A DNA stretch of 64,000 nt from Microbacterium sp. Marseille-Q6965 (lineage in GTDB: Bacteria; Actinomycetota; Actinomycetes; Actinomycetales; Microbacteriaceae). The DNA is taken from NCBI RefSeq assembly GCF_946151065.1, contig NZ_CAMGZA010000001.1:930001-994000 (forward strand), given 5' to 3'. The notes under the pieces are model-generated. The model ran no database searches. It was not told the DNA's origin and worked only from the letters and a program-made list of their open reading frames with translations. Positions within the stretch are counted from its first letter, which is position 1; each line of letters opens with the position of its first letter. Shown here in pieces: positions 45,029-54,160 of this stretch. The position numbers were made by a program, and so were the translations under genes.

Positions 45029-45946
45029 ATGTCAGTTGGTCTGCTCGCGGTCGTCGACGACATCCTCAGCGCGGCGGTGAAGGCGTCCTCGAAGGCGGCG
45101 GGCGTCGTCATCGACGACGCGGCCGTCACCCCGCAGTACGTGCACGGGCTGACGCCGGCCCGGGAACTGCCGGTCGTCGGGAAGATCGCGCTCGGCTCGA
45201 TCGCGAACAAGTTCATCATCATCATCCCCGTGGCGCTCGCGCTGACCACCTGGGCGCCCTGGGTGCTTCCCTATCTGCTGATCATCGGTGGCACGTATCT
45301 GTGCTTCGAGGGCGCCGAGAAGGTCCTGGAGTGGTTCGGCCTGCACCACGCGCACGTCGACGAGGGCGCACGCGACGAGAACAAGCTCGTGTGGGGCGCC
45401 ATCCGCACCGACCTCATCCTGTCGACCGAGATCATGCTCATCTCGCTGTCCAACCTCGACCCGGCCATGGGATTCTGGATGACGCTCGGCGCGCTGGCCG
45501 TGATCGCGCTGCTCATGACGGGTCTCGTGTACGGAGCGGTCGCGCTGCTGGTGAAGATCGACGACATCGGGCTGCGGATGGCCAAGGACGACACCCGCCG
45601 GGTGCGTCACCTCGGCACGCGGATCGTGCTGTCGATGCCCGCGGTCTTCCGGGTCATCAGCGTGGTCGGAACCGTCGCGATGCTGTGGGTGGGCGGCCAC
45701 CTCGTGCTGGCCAACCTGGGCGCGGTGGGCCTGACGCTGACGACCGACCTGCTGCACGCCGTGGAGCACGCGCTCGAGCCCGCCGGCGGCCTCGTGGTGT
45801 GGCTGGGCGACACGCTCGTGTCGGCGATCGCCGGCCTCATCGTCGGGCTCGTGGTGGTCGGCGTCGTGCTCCTGCTCGGCAAGGCCTTCGGGCGGCGGCC
45901 CACCTTCACCGAGGGCGGCGAGACGCCCGCCGCCGCGCACCACTGA
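45029..45946 (+). CDS. DUF808-family inner-membrane protein
   Basis: 305 aa of the YedI/DUF808 family. It begins MSVGLLAVVDDILSAAVKAS, typical of the family, then has YVHGLTPARELPVVGKIALG and several hydrophobic segments (about 60-95, 130-185, 205-235, 255-290). Function unknown in any organism; sometimes noted near metal or stress genes. ATG at 45029 with GGAGGAGG upstream. Followed by a separate, leaderless MFS gene 27 bases later. Confidence 0.9.
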   Translation: MSVGLLAVVDDILSAAVKASSKAAGVVIDDAAVTPQYVHGLTPARELPVVGKIALGSIANKFIIIIPVALALTTWAPWVLPYLLIIGGTYLCFEGAEKVLEWFGLHHAHVDEGARDENKLVWGAIRTDLILSTEIMLISLSNLDPAMGFWMTLGALAVIALLMTGLVYGAVALLVKIDDIGLRMAKDDTRRVRHLGTRIVLSMPAVFRVISVVGTVAMLWVGGHLVLANLGAVGLTLTTDLLHAVEHALEPAGGLVVWLGDTLVSAIAGLIVGLVVVGVVLLLGKAFGRRPTFTEGGETPAAAHH

Positions 45947-45973
45947 TTCCCCCGCGGGTGGGAGAATCGTCAG

Positions 45974-47338
45974 ATGCCTGACGACGCCCGCCACGAACAC
46001 CGCCACACCGATTCGGGCCTCATCCCCACCTCGACGGGAATGATCCCCGTCCCGGTCGGCACCCGCTCGATCCCCGTTCAGCTGCAGGATGCGGCCGGTG
46101 AGACGGCGCACGTCCACCCGGGCGACCGGCTCTCGCCCACGCGCCGCTTCGTCTACGTGCTGCTGCTGGGCGCGCTGACGGCGCTGGGCCCGTTCACGGT
46201 CGATCTCTACCTGCCGGCGTTCCCCGTGCTGGAGCGCGACTTCTCCGCCACCGCCGCGGCGGTGCAGCTGACCCTCACGGGCACGATGCTGGGCTTCGCG
46301 CTCGGCCAGCTCGTCATCGGCCCGCTCAGCGACCGATTCGGCCGCCGGGTGCCGCTGCTCATCGCCACGGGACTGCACATCGTGGCGAGCATCGGTTCGG
46401 TGCTCGCCCCCAACCTCGAGCTGCTCGGCGTCGCGCGCGTGTTCATGGGGATCGGTGCGGCCGGCGGCAGCGTCGTGGCCATGGCGATGGTGCGCGACCT
46501 GTTCAGCGGCCGACGGCTGGTGATCATGCTGTCGCGTCTCGCGCTCGTGACGGGCGTGGCCCCGGTGGTCGCGCCGCTGATCGGCTCGATGCTGCTGGGC
46601 GTCATGCCCTGGCGCGGCATCTTCGTCGTGCTCGCCTGCTACGGGGCCGTCATGCTCGCGTGCGCGCTGTTCGCCCTGCCGGAGACCCGCCCCGCGAGCG
46701 ATCGCATCACGGCCGACACGGTCTCGGTCCGCCACCGGTACCGCGTCGTCTTCAGCGACCGCGTGTACGTGGGCGTGTTGGCGATCGGCGCGCTGACGTT
46801 CGCGGGCCTGTTCTCGTACCTGTCGTCCTCGTCGTTCCTGTTCCAGCAGTCCTACGGGCTCACGGCGGTGCAGTACGGCATGGTGTTCGCGGCGAATTCC
46901 GTGGGCCTCGTGCTGGGCAACCAGATCGCGGCCCGCCTCGCGGCACGCTTCGGGCCGCAGTGGGTGCTCGCCGGCTCCACCGCCGGCATCCTGATCGCCG
47001 CGATCGCGATCCCCATCTCCTCCAGCCTCGTGCCGAACGTGTGGGGGCTGATCGTGCCGCTGTTCGTCTTCATGAGCGGCTGCGGGTTCACGTTCCCGTG
47101 TGCGCAGGTGCTGGCGCTGGACCGTCACCCGGAGGCGGCCGGGACCGCGGCGTCGGTGCTGGGCGCGTCCAACAACCTCGTCGCCGGTCTCGTCTCGCCG
47201 ATCGTCGGCGTGCTGTCGTCGGCGACGGGGATCACCCCGCTCACGATGGCGTCGATCATGATCGCGTGCTCGGCGCTCGCGATCGCGTCGCTGTGGCTCG
47301 TCGTGCGGCCGCGGACGCTGGGGCTGCTGTCCGACTGA
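45974..47338 (+). CDS. MFS multidrug efflux transporter (Bcr/CflA family)
   Basis: 454 aa with an unusually long polar N-terminal tail of about 55 residues (His/Thr/Pro-rich), then twelve helices. ALTALGPFTVDLYLPAFPVLE and GQLVIGPLSDRFGRRVPLL (motif A) identify the Bcr/CflA drug-export group. Likely proton-coupled export of a drug-like compound such as a chloramphenicol- or bicyclomycin-type molecule in relatives. ATG at 45974 follows GAGAAT by six bases (leaderless). Confidence 0.93.
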   Translation: MPDDARHEHRHTDSGLIPTSTGMIPVPVGTRSIPVQLQDAAGETAHVHPGDRLSPTRRFVYVLLLGALTALGPFTVDLYLPAFPVLERDFSATAAAVQLTLTGTMLGFALGQLVIGPLSDRFGRRVPLLIATGLHIVASIGSVLAPNLELLGVARVFMGIGAAGGSVVAMAMVRDLFSGRRLVIMLSRLALVTGVAPVVAPLIGSMLLGVMPWRGIFVVLACYGAVMLACALFALPETRPASDRITADTVSVRHRYRVVFSDRVYVGVLAIGALTFAGLFSYLSSSSFLFQQSYGLTAVQYGMVFAANSVGLVLGNQIAARLAARFGPQWVLAGSTAGILIAAIAIPISSSLVPNVWGLIVPLFVFMSGCGFTFPCAQVLALDRHPEAAGTAASVLGASNNLVAGLVSPIVGVLSSATGITPLTMASIMIACSALAIASLWLVVRPRTLGLLSD

Positions 47339-47389
47339 GGCCCGGGGCGCACGGCGACCGGCCCGGCCTCGGGCTGCACCGACCCCGGT

Positions 47390-47419
47390 GGGCACCGCGC
47401 CTCAGCCGACGCGGTGCCC
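47390..47419. terminator. Bidirectional terminator between MFS gene and rsrA
   Basis: GGGCACCGCG at 47390-47399 pairs with CGCGGTGCCC at 47410-47419, a perfect 10-bp stem with a ten-base loop, located between the convergent stops at 47338 and 47431. Confidence 0.8.
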
Positions 47420-47430
47420 CGCCGGGCCCG

Positions 47431-47673
47431 TCAGTGCGTGGCCTGGACCTCGCGCAGCCGCGCGATCACCTGCAGGCGCACCTGCTCCGGCGCCGCCTCG
47501 CGGCACGCGCGCTGCACGGCCTCGGTGAGCGTGCGCGACACGTGCGCCTCGTCGCGGCAGTCCGGGCAACTCTCGAGGTGCTCGCGGATGTCGGCGTACT
47601 CCGTCCTGCAGATCTCGTTGCGCAGGTACTCCTCGAGGTCGGCTCGCGCCTTCTCGCAGCCGCAATCGGTCAT
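47431..47673 (-). CDS. rsrA: Zinc-binding anti-sigma factor (RsrA/RshA type)
   Basis: 80 aa. The ZAS motif His32-x3-Cys36-x2-Cys39 (HLESCPDC) plus N-terminal Cys4, Cys6 and Cys22 match redox-sensing anti-sigma factors. On disulfide stress the zinc is lost and the bound sigma factor freed. The start overlaps the sigma gene stop (ATGA at 47670-47673), giving coupled, equimolar synthesis. The order sigma, anti-sigma, with divergent aroA-rsgA, matches the sigH/rshA region of mycobacteria. Confidence 0.92.
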   Translation of the reverse strand: MTDCGCEKARADLEEYLRNEICRTEYADIREHLESCPDCRDEAHVSRTLTEAVQRACREAAPEQVRLQVIARLREVQATH

Positions 47674-48362
47674 TTCGGTGCTCCCGTCGTGGCGGCCTGG
47701 ATGCCCCGTTCGGCCGCATAGTCCCGCAGCAGGTCACGCAGCAGCCGCCGGCCGCGGTGCAGGCGGCTCATGACCGTGCCGATGGGGGTCTTCATGATGT
47801 CGGCAATCTCCTGATACGCGAATCCCTCGACGTCCGCAAGGTACACGGCCATGCGGAAGTCGTCGGGAATCGACTGCAGCGCGTCCTTCACCACCGACGC
47901 GGGCATCCGGTCGATGGCCTCGGCTTCGGCCGAGCGGCCACGCGTGGCGGTGGTGGACTCGGCACCGCCGAGCTGCCAGTCCTCGAGCTCGTCGATCGTG
48001 CCCTGGTACGGCTCGCGCTGCTTCTTGCGATACGTGTTGATGTAGGTGTTGGTGAGGATCCGGTACAGCCAGGCCTTCAGGTTCGTGCCCTGCGTGAACG
48101 ACGACCACGAGGCGAAGGCCTTCACGAAGGTCTCCTGCACGAGGTCGGCCGCGTCGGCGGGGTTGCGCGTCATGCGCATGGCGGCACCGTAGAGCTGGTC
48201 CATGAAGGGGAGAGCCTGCTCCTCGAACTGCGCGCGCGGGTCCTCCGACGCGGCGGCGTCGGGGGCGGTGGCATCCTGATCGTCCATTGCGGGCCAGTCT
48301 AGGCTCCGCAGTTTCAGGTTTCCCCCGAGCTGGATGCGCGGAGCATCGAGCGCGATCGTCAT
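47670..48362 (-). CDS. sigR: ECF sigma factor of the SigR/SigH disulfide-stress group
   Basis: 230 aa. Region 2 at about 55-125 ([40 protein letters not shown]) and region 4 at about 170-215 ([20 protein letters not shown]). Two starts are possible: ATG 48362 with AGGAGAGG upstream, or ATG 48287, which gives a 205-residue form starting [10 protein letters not shown] and follows TAGACT by eight bases. Streptomyces SigR also has a long, unstable and a short form, so both may be used. The sigma factor is held by RsrA and turns on thiol-stress genes. Confidence 0.92.
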   Translation of the reverse strand: MTIALDAPRIQLGGNLKLRSLDWPAMDDQDATAPDAAASEDPRAQFEEQALPFMDQLYGAAMRMTRNPADAADLVQETFVKAFASWSSFTQGTNLKAWLYRILTNTYINTYRKKQREPYQGTIDELEDWQLGGAESTTATRGRSAEAEAIDRMPASVVKDALQSIPDDFRMAVYLADVEGFAYQEIADIMKTPIGTVMSRLHRGRRLLRDLLRDYAAERGIQAATTGAPK

Positions 48363-48442
48363 CCGTTCCTCTCCTGTCCGTTGCCGAGACCCGGCCTGGC
48401 GGGACGGGTCCTTCGGCTCGGCGTGTCCTAAGGTGGAAACCG

Positions 48443-49783
48443 ATGAGTGCGGACTGGTATTCCCCCGCCGATCCGGGCCTCGCCGCGAGGCGCGGAGAGT
48501 ATGCCGCGCCCACCGCGGACGGGGAGCTGAGCGCGACGCTGACGATCCCGGGGTCGAAGTCGATCACAAACAGGGAGCTCGTGCTCGCGGCGATCGCGGA
48601 GGGACCGAGCCGCATCGTCGCTCCGCTGCACTCGGACGACTCCGCCCGCATGGTGGAGGCCCTCGCGGCGCTCGGCGCCGGCGTCGAGCGCGTCGACGGC
48701 GACAGCGAGTACGGGCCAGACTTCATCGTCACCCCCGGCGCCCTCAAGGGCGGCACGGTCGACTGCGGTCAGGCCGGCACCGTGATGCGGTTCGTGGCGC
48801 CGCTCGCGGGGCTCGCCGACGGCGAGGTGCTGCTGACCGCCCACGAGAGCGCCCTGCACCGCCCGATGGGCGAGATGATCCGCGGGCTGCGCGACCTCGG
48901 CGTCGACGTGGAGGACGACGGCCGCTGGTCGCTGCCGTTCCGGGTGCACGGTCGCGGGCACGTTCGCGGCGGCGAGGTGGCGATCGACGCCTCCGCATCG
49001 AGCCAGTTCGTCTCGGGGATGCTGTTGGCCGCGCCGCGCTTCGACGTCGGACTGCACCTGCGGCACACGGGCGCGCGCCTGCCGAGCCTGCCGCACATCG
49101 AGATGACCATCGAGGCCCTCGCACGCCGGGGCGTGCAGGTGGAGCGGCCCAGCGCGAACGAGTGGATCGTCCCTCCGGCGCCGCTGCGCGCCAAGGACGT
49201 GCACGTCGAGCCCGACCTGTCCAACGCCGCCCCCTTCCTCGCCGCCGCGATGCTCGCCGGCGGCAGCGTGACCGTCACGGACTGGCCGCCGCACTCCACG
49301 CAGCCCGGCGCCCGGCTCAGCGAGCTGCTCGCGCTCATGGGCGCCAAGGTCTCGCGGCGGGGCGGCGCCCTCACGGTCGCGGCCGGTCGTGGGATCCACG
49401 GCATCGACGTGGACCTGTCGGCGGTGAGCGAGCTGACCCCGACGTTCGTCGGGCTCGCGCTGTTCGGCGACGGCCCCTCCACGTTCCGCGGCATCGGCCA
49501 CATCCGGGGGCACGAGACGGATCGCATCGCCGCGCTGGCGCAGAATGTGCAGGCGCTCGGCGGGTTCGCCGAGGAGCTGCCCGACGGCATCCGCATCGAG
49601 CCGCGCCCGCTGCGCGGCGGCGTCTGGCGGGCCTTCCATGACCACCGGATCGCGACGACCGGCGCGCTCGTCGGGCTCGCGGTGCCGGGCGTCGTCGTCG
49701 ACGACATCGTCACCACGGCGAAGACGCTGCCCCAGTTCGTGGACCTGTGGGACCGGCTGCTCTCGGGAGGCACGCGGCGGTGA
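48443..49783 (+). CDS. aroA: 3-phosphoshikimate 1-carboxyvinyltransferase (EPSP synthase)
   Basis: 446 aa enzyme of the shikimate pathway joining shikimate 3-phosphate and phosphoenolpyruvate. Substrate-binding [10 protein letters not shown] at about 37-46, the phosphate site [11 protein letters not shown] (about 107-117), [13 protein letters not shown] and [12 protein letters not shown] are all present. Residues typical of class I (glyphosate-sensitive) active sites appear intact, but sensitivity was not assessed. ATG at 48443 lies eight bases after TAAGGT. Stop overlaps rsgA (GTGA). Confidence 0.95.
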   Translation: MSADWYSPADPGLAARRGEYAAPTADGELSATLTIPGSKSITNRELVLAAIAEGPSRIVAPLHSDDSARMVEALAALGAGVERVDGDSEYGPDFIVTPGALKGGTVDCGQAGTVMRFVAPLAGLADGEVLLTAHESALHRPMGEMIRGLRDLGVDVEDDGRWSLPFRVHGRGHVRGGEVAIDASASSQFVSGMLLAAPRFDVGLHLRHTGARLPSLPHIEMTIEALARRGVQVERPSANEWIVPPAPLRAKDVHVEPDLSNAAPFLAAAMLAGGSVTVTDWPPHSTQPGARLSELLALMGAKVSRRGGALTVAAGRGIHGIDVDLSAVSELTPTFVGLALFGDGPSTFRGIGHIRGHETDRIAALAQNVQALGGFAEELPDGIRIEPRPLRGGVWRAFHDHRIATTGALVGLAVPGVVVDDIVTTAKTLPQFVDLWDRLLSGGTRR

Positions 49784-50826
49784 GCTGGCTGGACGACGTC
49801 GATGTCGACGAGGAGCCCGAGTTCGACGAGACCGACGTGCGCGTGCGCCCCAATCCCAAGGCGAACCGTCCCCGTACCAAGCGCCGCCCCGCACACGAAG
49901 ACGCCACCGTGGCGCGCGTGCTGGGCGTCGATCGCGGCCGCTACACCGTGCTCGTGGACGAGGGACTGCCCGGCGAGCGCGAGGTGAGCGCGGTCCGCGC
50001 ACGCGAGCTGCGCAAGACGCCGATCGTCACGGGCGATCGCGCGCGTGTGGTGGGCGACACCTCCGGTCACGAGGGCACGCTCGGGCGGATCGTCGGCATC
50101 GAGGAGCGCACCTCGCTGCTGCGTCGCAGCGCCGACGACACGGATCAGGTCGAGCGGGTCATCGTGGCCAACGCCGATCAGATGCTCGTCGTGGTCGCCG
50201 CGGCCGATCCCGAACCCCGCCCGCGCCTCGTGGACCGGTACCTCGTCGCGGCCCTCGACGCGGGCATCCGCCCGCTCATGGTCGTCACCAAGACCGACCT
50301 GGCTGATCCGGACCCGTTCCTCGAGCACTTCGCGGGGCTCGAGGAGCTGCGCGTGTTCCGCTCGTCGCGCGACGTCGCGCCGCTTGCGGAGATCGGAGAG
50401 GCGCTCGTCGGGCACACCACCGTTTTCGTCGGCCACTCCGGTGTGGGCAAGTCGACGCTCGTCAACGCCCTCGTGCCCTCGGCGGGTCGAGCGACCGGTC
50501 ACGTGAACGAGGTGACGGGACGTGGACGGCACACGTCGTCGTCGACGGTATCGCTCCGGTACGAGGGCGAGGGCGGTTCGGGCTGGGTCATCGACACGCC
50601 CGGCGTGCGCTCCTTCGGCCTCGGGCACGTCGACCCCGAGAACATCCTCCGGGCCTACCCCGACCTGCTCGCCGTCGCCGAGGACTGCCCGCGCGGCTGC
50701 ACTCACCTGCCCGACGCGCCCGACTGCGCGCTCAACGAGGCGGTCACGGCCGGCAGCCTGCCCGCGGGCCGCGTCGACTCGCTGCAGCGGCTGCTGGCGA
50801 CCTTCAAGGACAAGCAGGACTGGTGA
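49780..50826 (+). CDS. rsgA: Ribosome small-subunit-dependent GTPase A
   Basis: 348 aa circularly permuted GTPase that checks late 30S maturation. OB-fold N-domain (about 40-120), then G4 TKTD at 170-173, G1 GHSGVGKST at 218-226, and G3 DTPG at 272-275, in permuted order. The C-terminal zinc knuckle has Cys303, Cys307, His309 and Cys316. GTG at 49780 overlaps the aroA stop; the pair is translationally coupled, as in other actinobacteria. Confidence 0.95.
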   Translation: MSWLDDVDVDEEPEFDETDVRVRPNPKANRPRTKRRPAHEDATVARVLGVDRGRYTVLVDEGLPGEREVSAVRARELRKTPIVTGDRARVVGDTSGHEGTLGRIVGIEERTSLLRRSADDTDQVERVIVANADQMLVVVAAADPEPRPRLVDRYLVAALDAGIRPLMVVTKTDLADPDPFLEHFAGLEELRVFRSSRDVAPLAEIGEALVGHTTVFVGHSGVGKSTLVNALVPSAGRATGHVNEVTGRGRHTSSSTVSLRYEGEGGSGWVIDTPGVRSFGLGHVDPENILRAYPDLLAVAEDCPRGCTHLPDAPDCALNEAVTAGSLPAGRVDSLQRLLATFKDKQDW

Positions 50827-50853
50827 TCGCGGGCGCCGATTAGGCTGGGGGCG

Positions 50854-51324
50854 ATGACCACGCGCCTCGAACCCGGAACCCCCGCCCCCGACTTCACGCT
50901 TCCCGACCAGGACGGCTCGCCCGTCTCGCTGCGCGACCTGCGGGGACAGAAGGTGGTGCTGTACTTCTACCCCGCGGCGATGACCCCGGGATGCACCACG
51001 CAGGCATGCGACTTCCGCGACTCCATCGCGTCGCTGGCCGGGGCGGGCTACACCGTGCTGGGCGTCTCGCCCGACGAGCCGGCGAAGCTGAAGCAGTTCG
51101 CCGAGCGCGACGGTCTGACCTTCCCGCTGCTGAGCGACGCGGACACGGCCGTGCACGAGGCATACGGCACATGGGGCGAGAAGAAGAACTACGGCAAGGT
51201 CTTCATGGGGGTCATCCGATCCACGTTCGTCCTCGACGAGGACGGCATCGTCCGCACGGCGATGTACAACGTCAAGGCCACCGGCCACGTCGCACGGTTG
51301 CGCCGCGAGCTCGGCATCGACTGA
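50854..51324 (+). CDS. bcp: Thiol peroxidase of the Bcp/PrxQ family
   Basis: 156 aa atypical 2-Cys peroxiredoxin. Peroxidatic Cys47 and resolving Cys52 are in TPGCTTQACDFRD; YFYPAAMTPG precedes them. WGEKKNYGKVFMGVIRSTFV is typical of the family. It reduces hydrogen or organic peroxides with thioredoxin-like partners. Start follows TAGGCT by seven bases (leaderless). Its position near sigR/rsrA makes redox regulation plausible, but no SigR-type promoter was identified. Confidence 0.94.
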   Translation: MTTRLEPGTPAPDFTLPDQDGSPVSLRDLRGQKVVLYFYPAAMTPGCTTQACDFRDSIASLAGAGYTVLGVSPDEPAKLKQFAERDGLTFPLLSDADTAVHEAYGTWGEKKNYGKVFMGVIRSTFVLDEDGIVRTAMYNVKATGHVARLRRELGID

Positions 51325-51333
51325 CGCCCGAGA

Positions 51334-51639
51334 TCAGTCCACGGGCAGCAGCTGCTCCGGCGTGAGCACGATGCCGCCGTGCTCCACGGTCGAGCCGTTG
51401 AGCTCCATCAGCCACTGGCGGTTCAGCTCCGGCTGCTTTGCGCTGTCGAACACGAAGCGCAGAGGGATCGTCGGGTGCAGCCAGACGGTCGTGTAGCCCT
51501 CGTCGTCGGGGTGCACCCACGACACGCTGAAGCTCTCGCCGCGGCGCAGCTTGGTGAGGATCACCGTCTTGAGGTGCCAGAGCGTGCGGTCCTCGATGTG
51601 GATCGGCGGGTCGACGTTGTCATAGATGAACAGGCCCAT
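51334..51639 (-). CDS. Small conserved actinobacterial protein (DUF7882-like)
   Basis: 101 aa beta-rich protein starting MGLFIYDNVDPPIHIEDRTL, continuing with SFSVSWVHPDDEGYTTVWLH and FVFDSAKQPELNRQWLMELN. Relatives are common in Microbacteriaceae and are sometimes labelled ATP-dependent DNA ligase, but there is no ligase motif here. Function unknown. ATG at 51639 is seven bases after TAACGT (leaderless), which rules against a start 12 codons earlier. Confidence 0.82.
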   Translation of the reverse strand: MGLFIYDNVDPPIHIEDRTLWHLKTVILTKLRRGESFSVSWVHPDDEGYTTVWLHPTIPLRFVFDSAKQPELNRQWLMELNGSTVEHGGIVLTPEQLLPVD

Positions 51640-51728
51640 GCGGCCCACGTTAGGAAGGGTTCGCGGCCGGGACAACCGGTCGTTCGGGGGACACGAGGTC
51701 CCGATGGGCTCGTCGGGCGGGCGCCTTG

Positions 51729-52382
51729 TCAGGTCGCCCGATAGCGGTGCTCGGGGCGACCGGCACTGCCGTACCGAAGCGAGACGGCCACGGCCCCCTG
51801 CGAGGCGAGAGCCGCCAGGTGGCGCTGGGCCGTGGCGCGCGAGACGCCGGCCCGCTCCGCCGCCTCGGCCGCGGACGCCTCGCCGCCGGACAGCGCCGCG
51901 AGCAGCAGCCTCCGGGTCTCGTCCCGCGCCGAGACCGACTCCCCGCCGCCCCGCGCGGCCGCGAGCGCGCGGTCGATGTCGGCCTGAGCCAGCGTCGCGT
52001 CGTCCCGCGCGAGCAGGTTGCGGAAACGCGCGTGGGCGCTGAGCCGGTCGTGCAGCGCGCTGGGCGGGAAGGGCTTCACGATGAACTGGAGCGCGCCCGA
52101 GGCGATCGCCCGTCGCACCGTGGCCGCGTCGTTCGCCGCGCTGAGGATGAACCGGTCGATGCCCGCCTCGCGTCCCAGCTCGATGCCGTCACCATCCGGA
52201 AGGTATACGTCGATCAGCAGCAGCTGCGGTGCCGCCTCGGCGATGACCCGCCGTGCCGTGGCCGCGTCCCTCGCCGGCGGCAGCGCGCGATAGCCGGGAT
52301 GCGCATCGACGAGCTCTCGATGAATGCCGCTCACGCGGAAGTCGTCGTCCACGATCAGCACGCGCGTGGCGCCGTCCGTCAT
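51729..52382 (-). CDS. Response regulator of the citrate/malate type (CitB/DctR family)
   Basis: 217 aa. Receiver domain at 1-120 with phospho-acceptor Asp58 in LLIDVYLPDGDG and conserved Lys103 (FIVKPF). The C-terminal winged-helix DNA-binding domain (about 155-215; SAAEAAERAGVSRATAQRHL) is of the CitB/DpiA type. The upstream kinase stop overlaps its start (ATGA at 52379-52382), so both are made together. It probably activates the divergent CitMHS gene on sensing external carboxylate. Confidence 0.92.
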   Translation of the reverse strand: MTDGATRVLIVDDDFRVSGIHRELVDAHPGYRALPPARDAATARRVIAEAAPQLLLIDVYLPDGDGIELGREAGIDRFILSAANDAATVRRAIASGALQFIVKPFPPSALHDRLSAHARFRNLLARDDATLAQADIDRALAAARGGGESVSARDETRRLLLAALSGGEASAAEAAERAGVSRATAQRHLAALASQGAVAVSLRYGSAGRPEHRYRAT

Positions 52383-54022
52383 CCTGCTGCCCCCGCTCCG
52401 CTTCGCGCCGCCATGGCACCCGGTAACCGGGCGGCGAAGACCGCGCCATGCCCCTCACCCCTCGGCTCCACCAGCCACACCGCGCCGCCGCGGCGTCGGG
52501 CGAAGCGACGGGCCAGCGGCAACCCGATCCCCCGACCGTGGATCGCGTCGGCGGGCGCGTCGTCCTCACGACGCCGCGCGTTCTCGAACACGCGCTCGGG
52601 ATCGTCGACGCCACGCCCGGAGTCGGTCACGGTGATCGCCAGCGTGTCGGCGTCGTCGAGGAGAGAGACCGACACCCAGCGCGGCTCCTCCCCCGCCACG
52701 GCGGCCGCGACGGCGTTGTCGACGAGGTTGCCCAGCACCGCCGCGACGTCCTCGGCTTCGGCCACCACACCCAGCAGCAGCGTGTCGTCTGAGAGGCGCA
52801 GCTCGACGCCGCGCTCGCGCGCTTCCGTCGCCTTGGCAGTCAGGAAGGAGGCCAGGAACGGTTCGGTGAGCCCGAGCTCCGACTCCTCGGGGATGGCGCC
52901 GCGATGGGCGAACTCCGCGATCATGCGTTCTGCCTCCACGCCGCGGCCGGCTGCGAGCATGCCCGCGGCGACGTGCATGCGGTTGGCGAACTCGTGGCGC
53001 TGCACCCGCAAGGCGTTGGTGGCCGAACGCACCGCCTCCAGCCGGCCGACCAGCGCGAGCACGTCCGTGCGGTCGCGCAGCACGGCCACGGCTCCCAGGT
53101 CGTCCCCGTCGTTCGTGGCGCGGCGCACGTCGAAGTACGCCACGCGGTCTGCGCGCACCAGCTCGCCCTCCACGCGGTCCTCCCCCGCGAGCACGCGCTC
53201 GATCGCACGCACGAGCCGGCGTGGCAGTTCGGCGTCGGCGACGGGACGGCCGGTGCGATCCGAGCCCCCGAACGTGCGCACGGCCGCCGGGTTGCAGGCG
53301 CGCACGATGCCGTCCGGCGACACCGCCACCACGCCGTCGTGCACCCCGTCGAGCACGGCCGCGCGGCTCTGCAGCAGCGCGTCCAGTTCGTCCGGCTGCA
53401 CGCCGCGGGTCATCGTCTCGAGACGGCGACGGATGAGCAGCGCGACGGCGACGGCCGTTGCCGCCGCGACGGCTGCCACCCCGCCGACGACCAGGAGCAC
53501 GGACGGCACGTCGTCGTACACGCGGGAGCGGGCGAAGCCCACGCTCACGAGGCCGACGACCGCGCCCGAGGTCTCGTCGACGATGGGCACCTTGGCGCGG
53601 GCCGATTCGCCGAGCGTGCCCTGCTGCCATTGCACCGTCTCCTCGCCGCGCAGCACGGCGGCATAGTCGGTGCTCAACTCGCGGCCGAGCTCGCCCGGCT
53701 CCGGGTGCGCGAGGCGCATGCCGGCGTCGTTGGCGATCACGACGAAGAGGGCACCCGTGCGCGCTGCGATCTCGGCGGCCTGCCGCTGCAGCGGACCGGA
53801 GGCGAGCTCGCCCGCGTCGAGGGGAGCACCGTGGGCGTAGCGGAGCACCGCCGCGGTCACCTCGTCGTCGCTCGCGACGGAGCGGGCGATCCCCAGCGCC
53901 GTCGACTCGGCCTCGGCACGCAACTGACCCACGGCGAAGGCGACGAAGGCCGCGAGGCACACGACCACGATCGCGACCGCCGCCCCGAGCTGCATCAGAA
54001 GCACCCGGGTCGCGAACCGCAT
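52379..54022 (-). CDS. Sensor histidine kinase of the CitA/DcuS type
   Basis: 547 aa. TM1 at about 7-31, extracytoplasmic PAS-like (PDC) sensor domain about 32-170 with AKVPIVDETSGAVVGLVSVG, TM2 about 173-197, cytoplasmic PAS (about 215-320) and a SPOB-like kinase module. Phospho-acceptor His343 lies in QRHEFANRMHV, and the N box reads NLVDNAVAAAV. The architecture is that of di- and tricarboxylate sensors. Start ATG 54022 has weak support; ATG 54049 would add nine residues. Coupled to the response regulator. Confidence 0.93.
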   Translation of the reverse strand: MRFATRVLLMQLGAAVAIVVVCLAAFVAFAVGQLRAEAESTALGIARSVASDDEVTAAVLRYAHGAPLDAGELASGPLQRQAAEIAARTGALFVVIANDAGMRLAHPEPGELGRELSTDYAAVLRGEETVQWQQGTLGESARAKVPIVDETSGAVVGLVSVGFARSRVYDDVPSVLLVVGGVAAVAAATAVAVALLIRRRLETMTRGVQPDELDALLQSRAAVLDGVHDGVVAVSPDGIVRACNPAAVRTFGGSDRTGRPVADAELPRRLVRAIERVLAGEDRVEGELVRADRVAYFDVRRATNDGDDLGAVAVLRDRTDVLALVGRLEAVRSATNALRVQRHEFANRMHVAAGMLAAGRGVEAERMIAEFAHRGAIPEESELGLTEPFLASFLTAKATEARERGVELRLSDDTLLLGVVAEAEDVAAVLGNLVDNAVAAAVAGEEPRWVSVSLLDDADTLAITVTDSGRGVDDPERVFENARRREDDAPADAIHGRGIGLPLARRFARRRGGAVWLVEPRGEGHGAVFAARLPGAMAARSGAGAAG

Positions 54023-54050
54023 ACCGGCCAGTATGCGCCCTCGCAGCATG

Positions 54051-54118
54051 TGCGCATAACGCGCAGAAGTGTCGCAATGCGCGCTATTGCCTCCCGCGGG
54101 GGCGCGGGCTCTTAGCGT
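54051..54118. promoter_or_regulatory. Candidate operators and -10 box between the two-component genes and the citrate transporter
   Basis: TGCGC-ATAAC-GCGCA at 54051-54065 and GCAAT-GCGCGCT-ATTGC at 54074-54090 are inverted repeats. TAGCGT at 54113-54118 is the best -10 for the transporter, which puts the second repeat just upstream of its -35 position, where an activator would bind. The first repeat adjoins the kinase start. The CitB-like regulator is the natural candidate binder. Confidence 0.5.
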
Positions 54119-54160
54119 TCCTGCGGGGAAGGTCCCCCATCGCGAAGACAAGGACGTCAG

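Noticed and set aside
51334..51639. ATP-dependent DNA ligase
   Set aside because: This name is sometimes given to relatives, but 101 residues without KxDG or any ligase motif cannot be a ligase.
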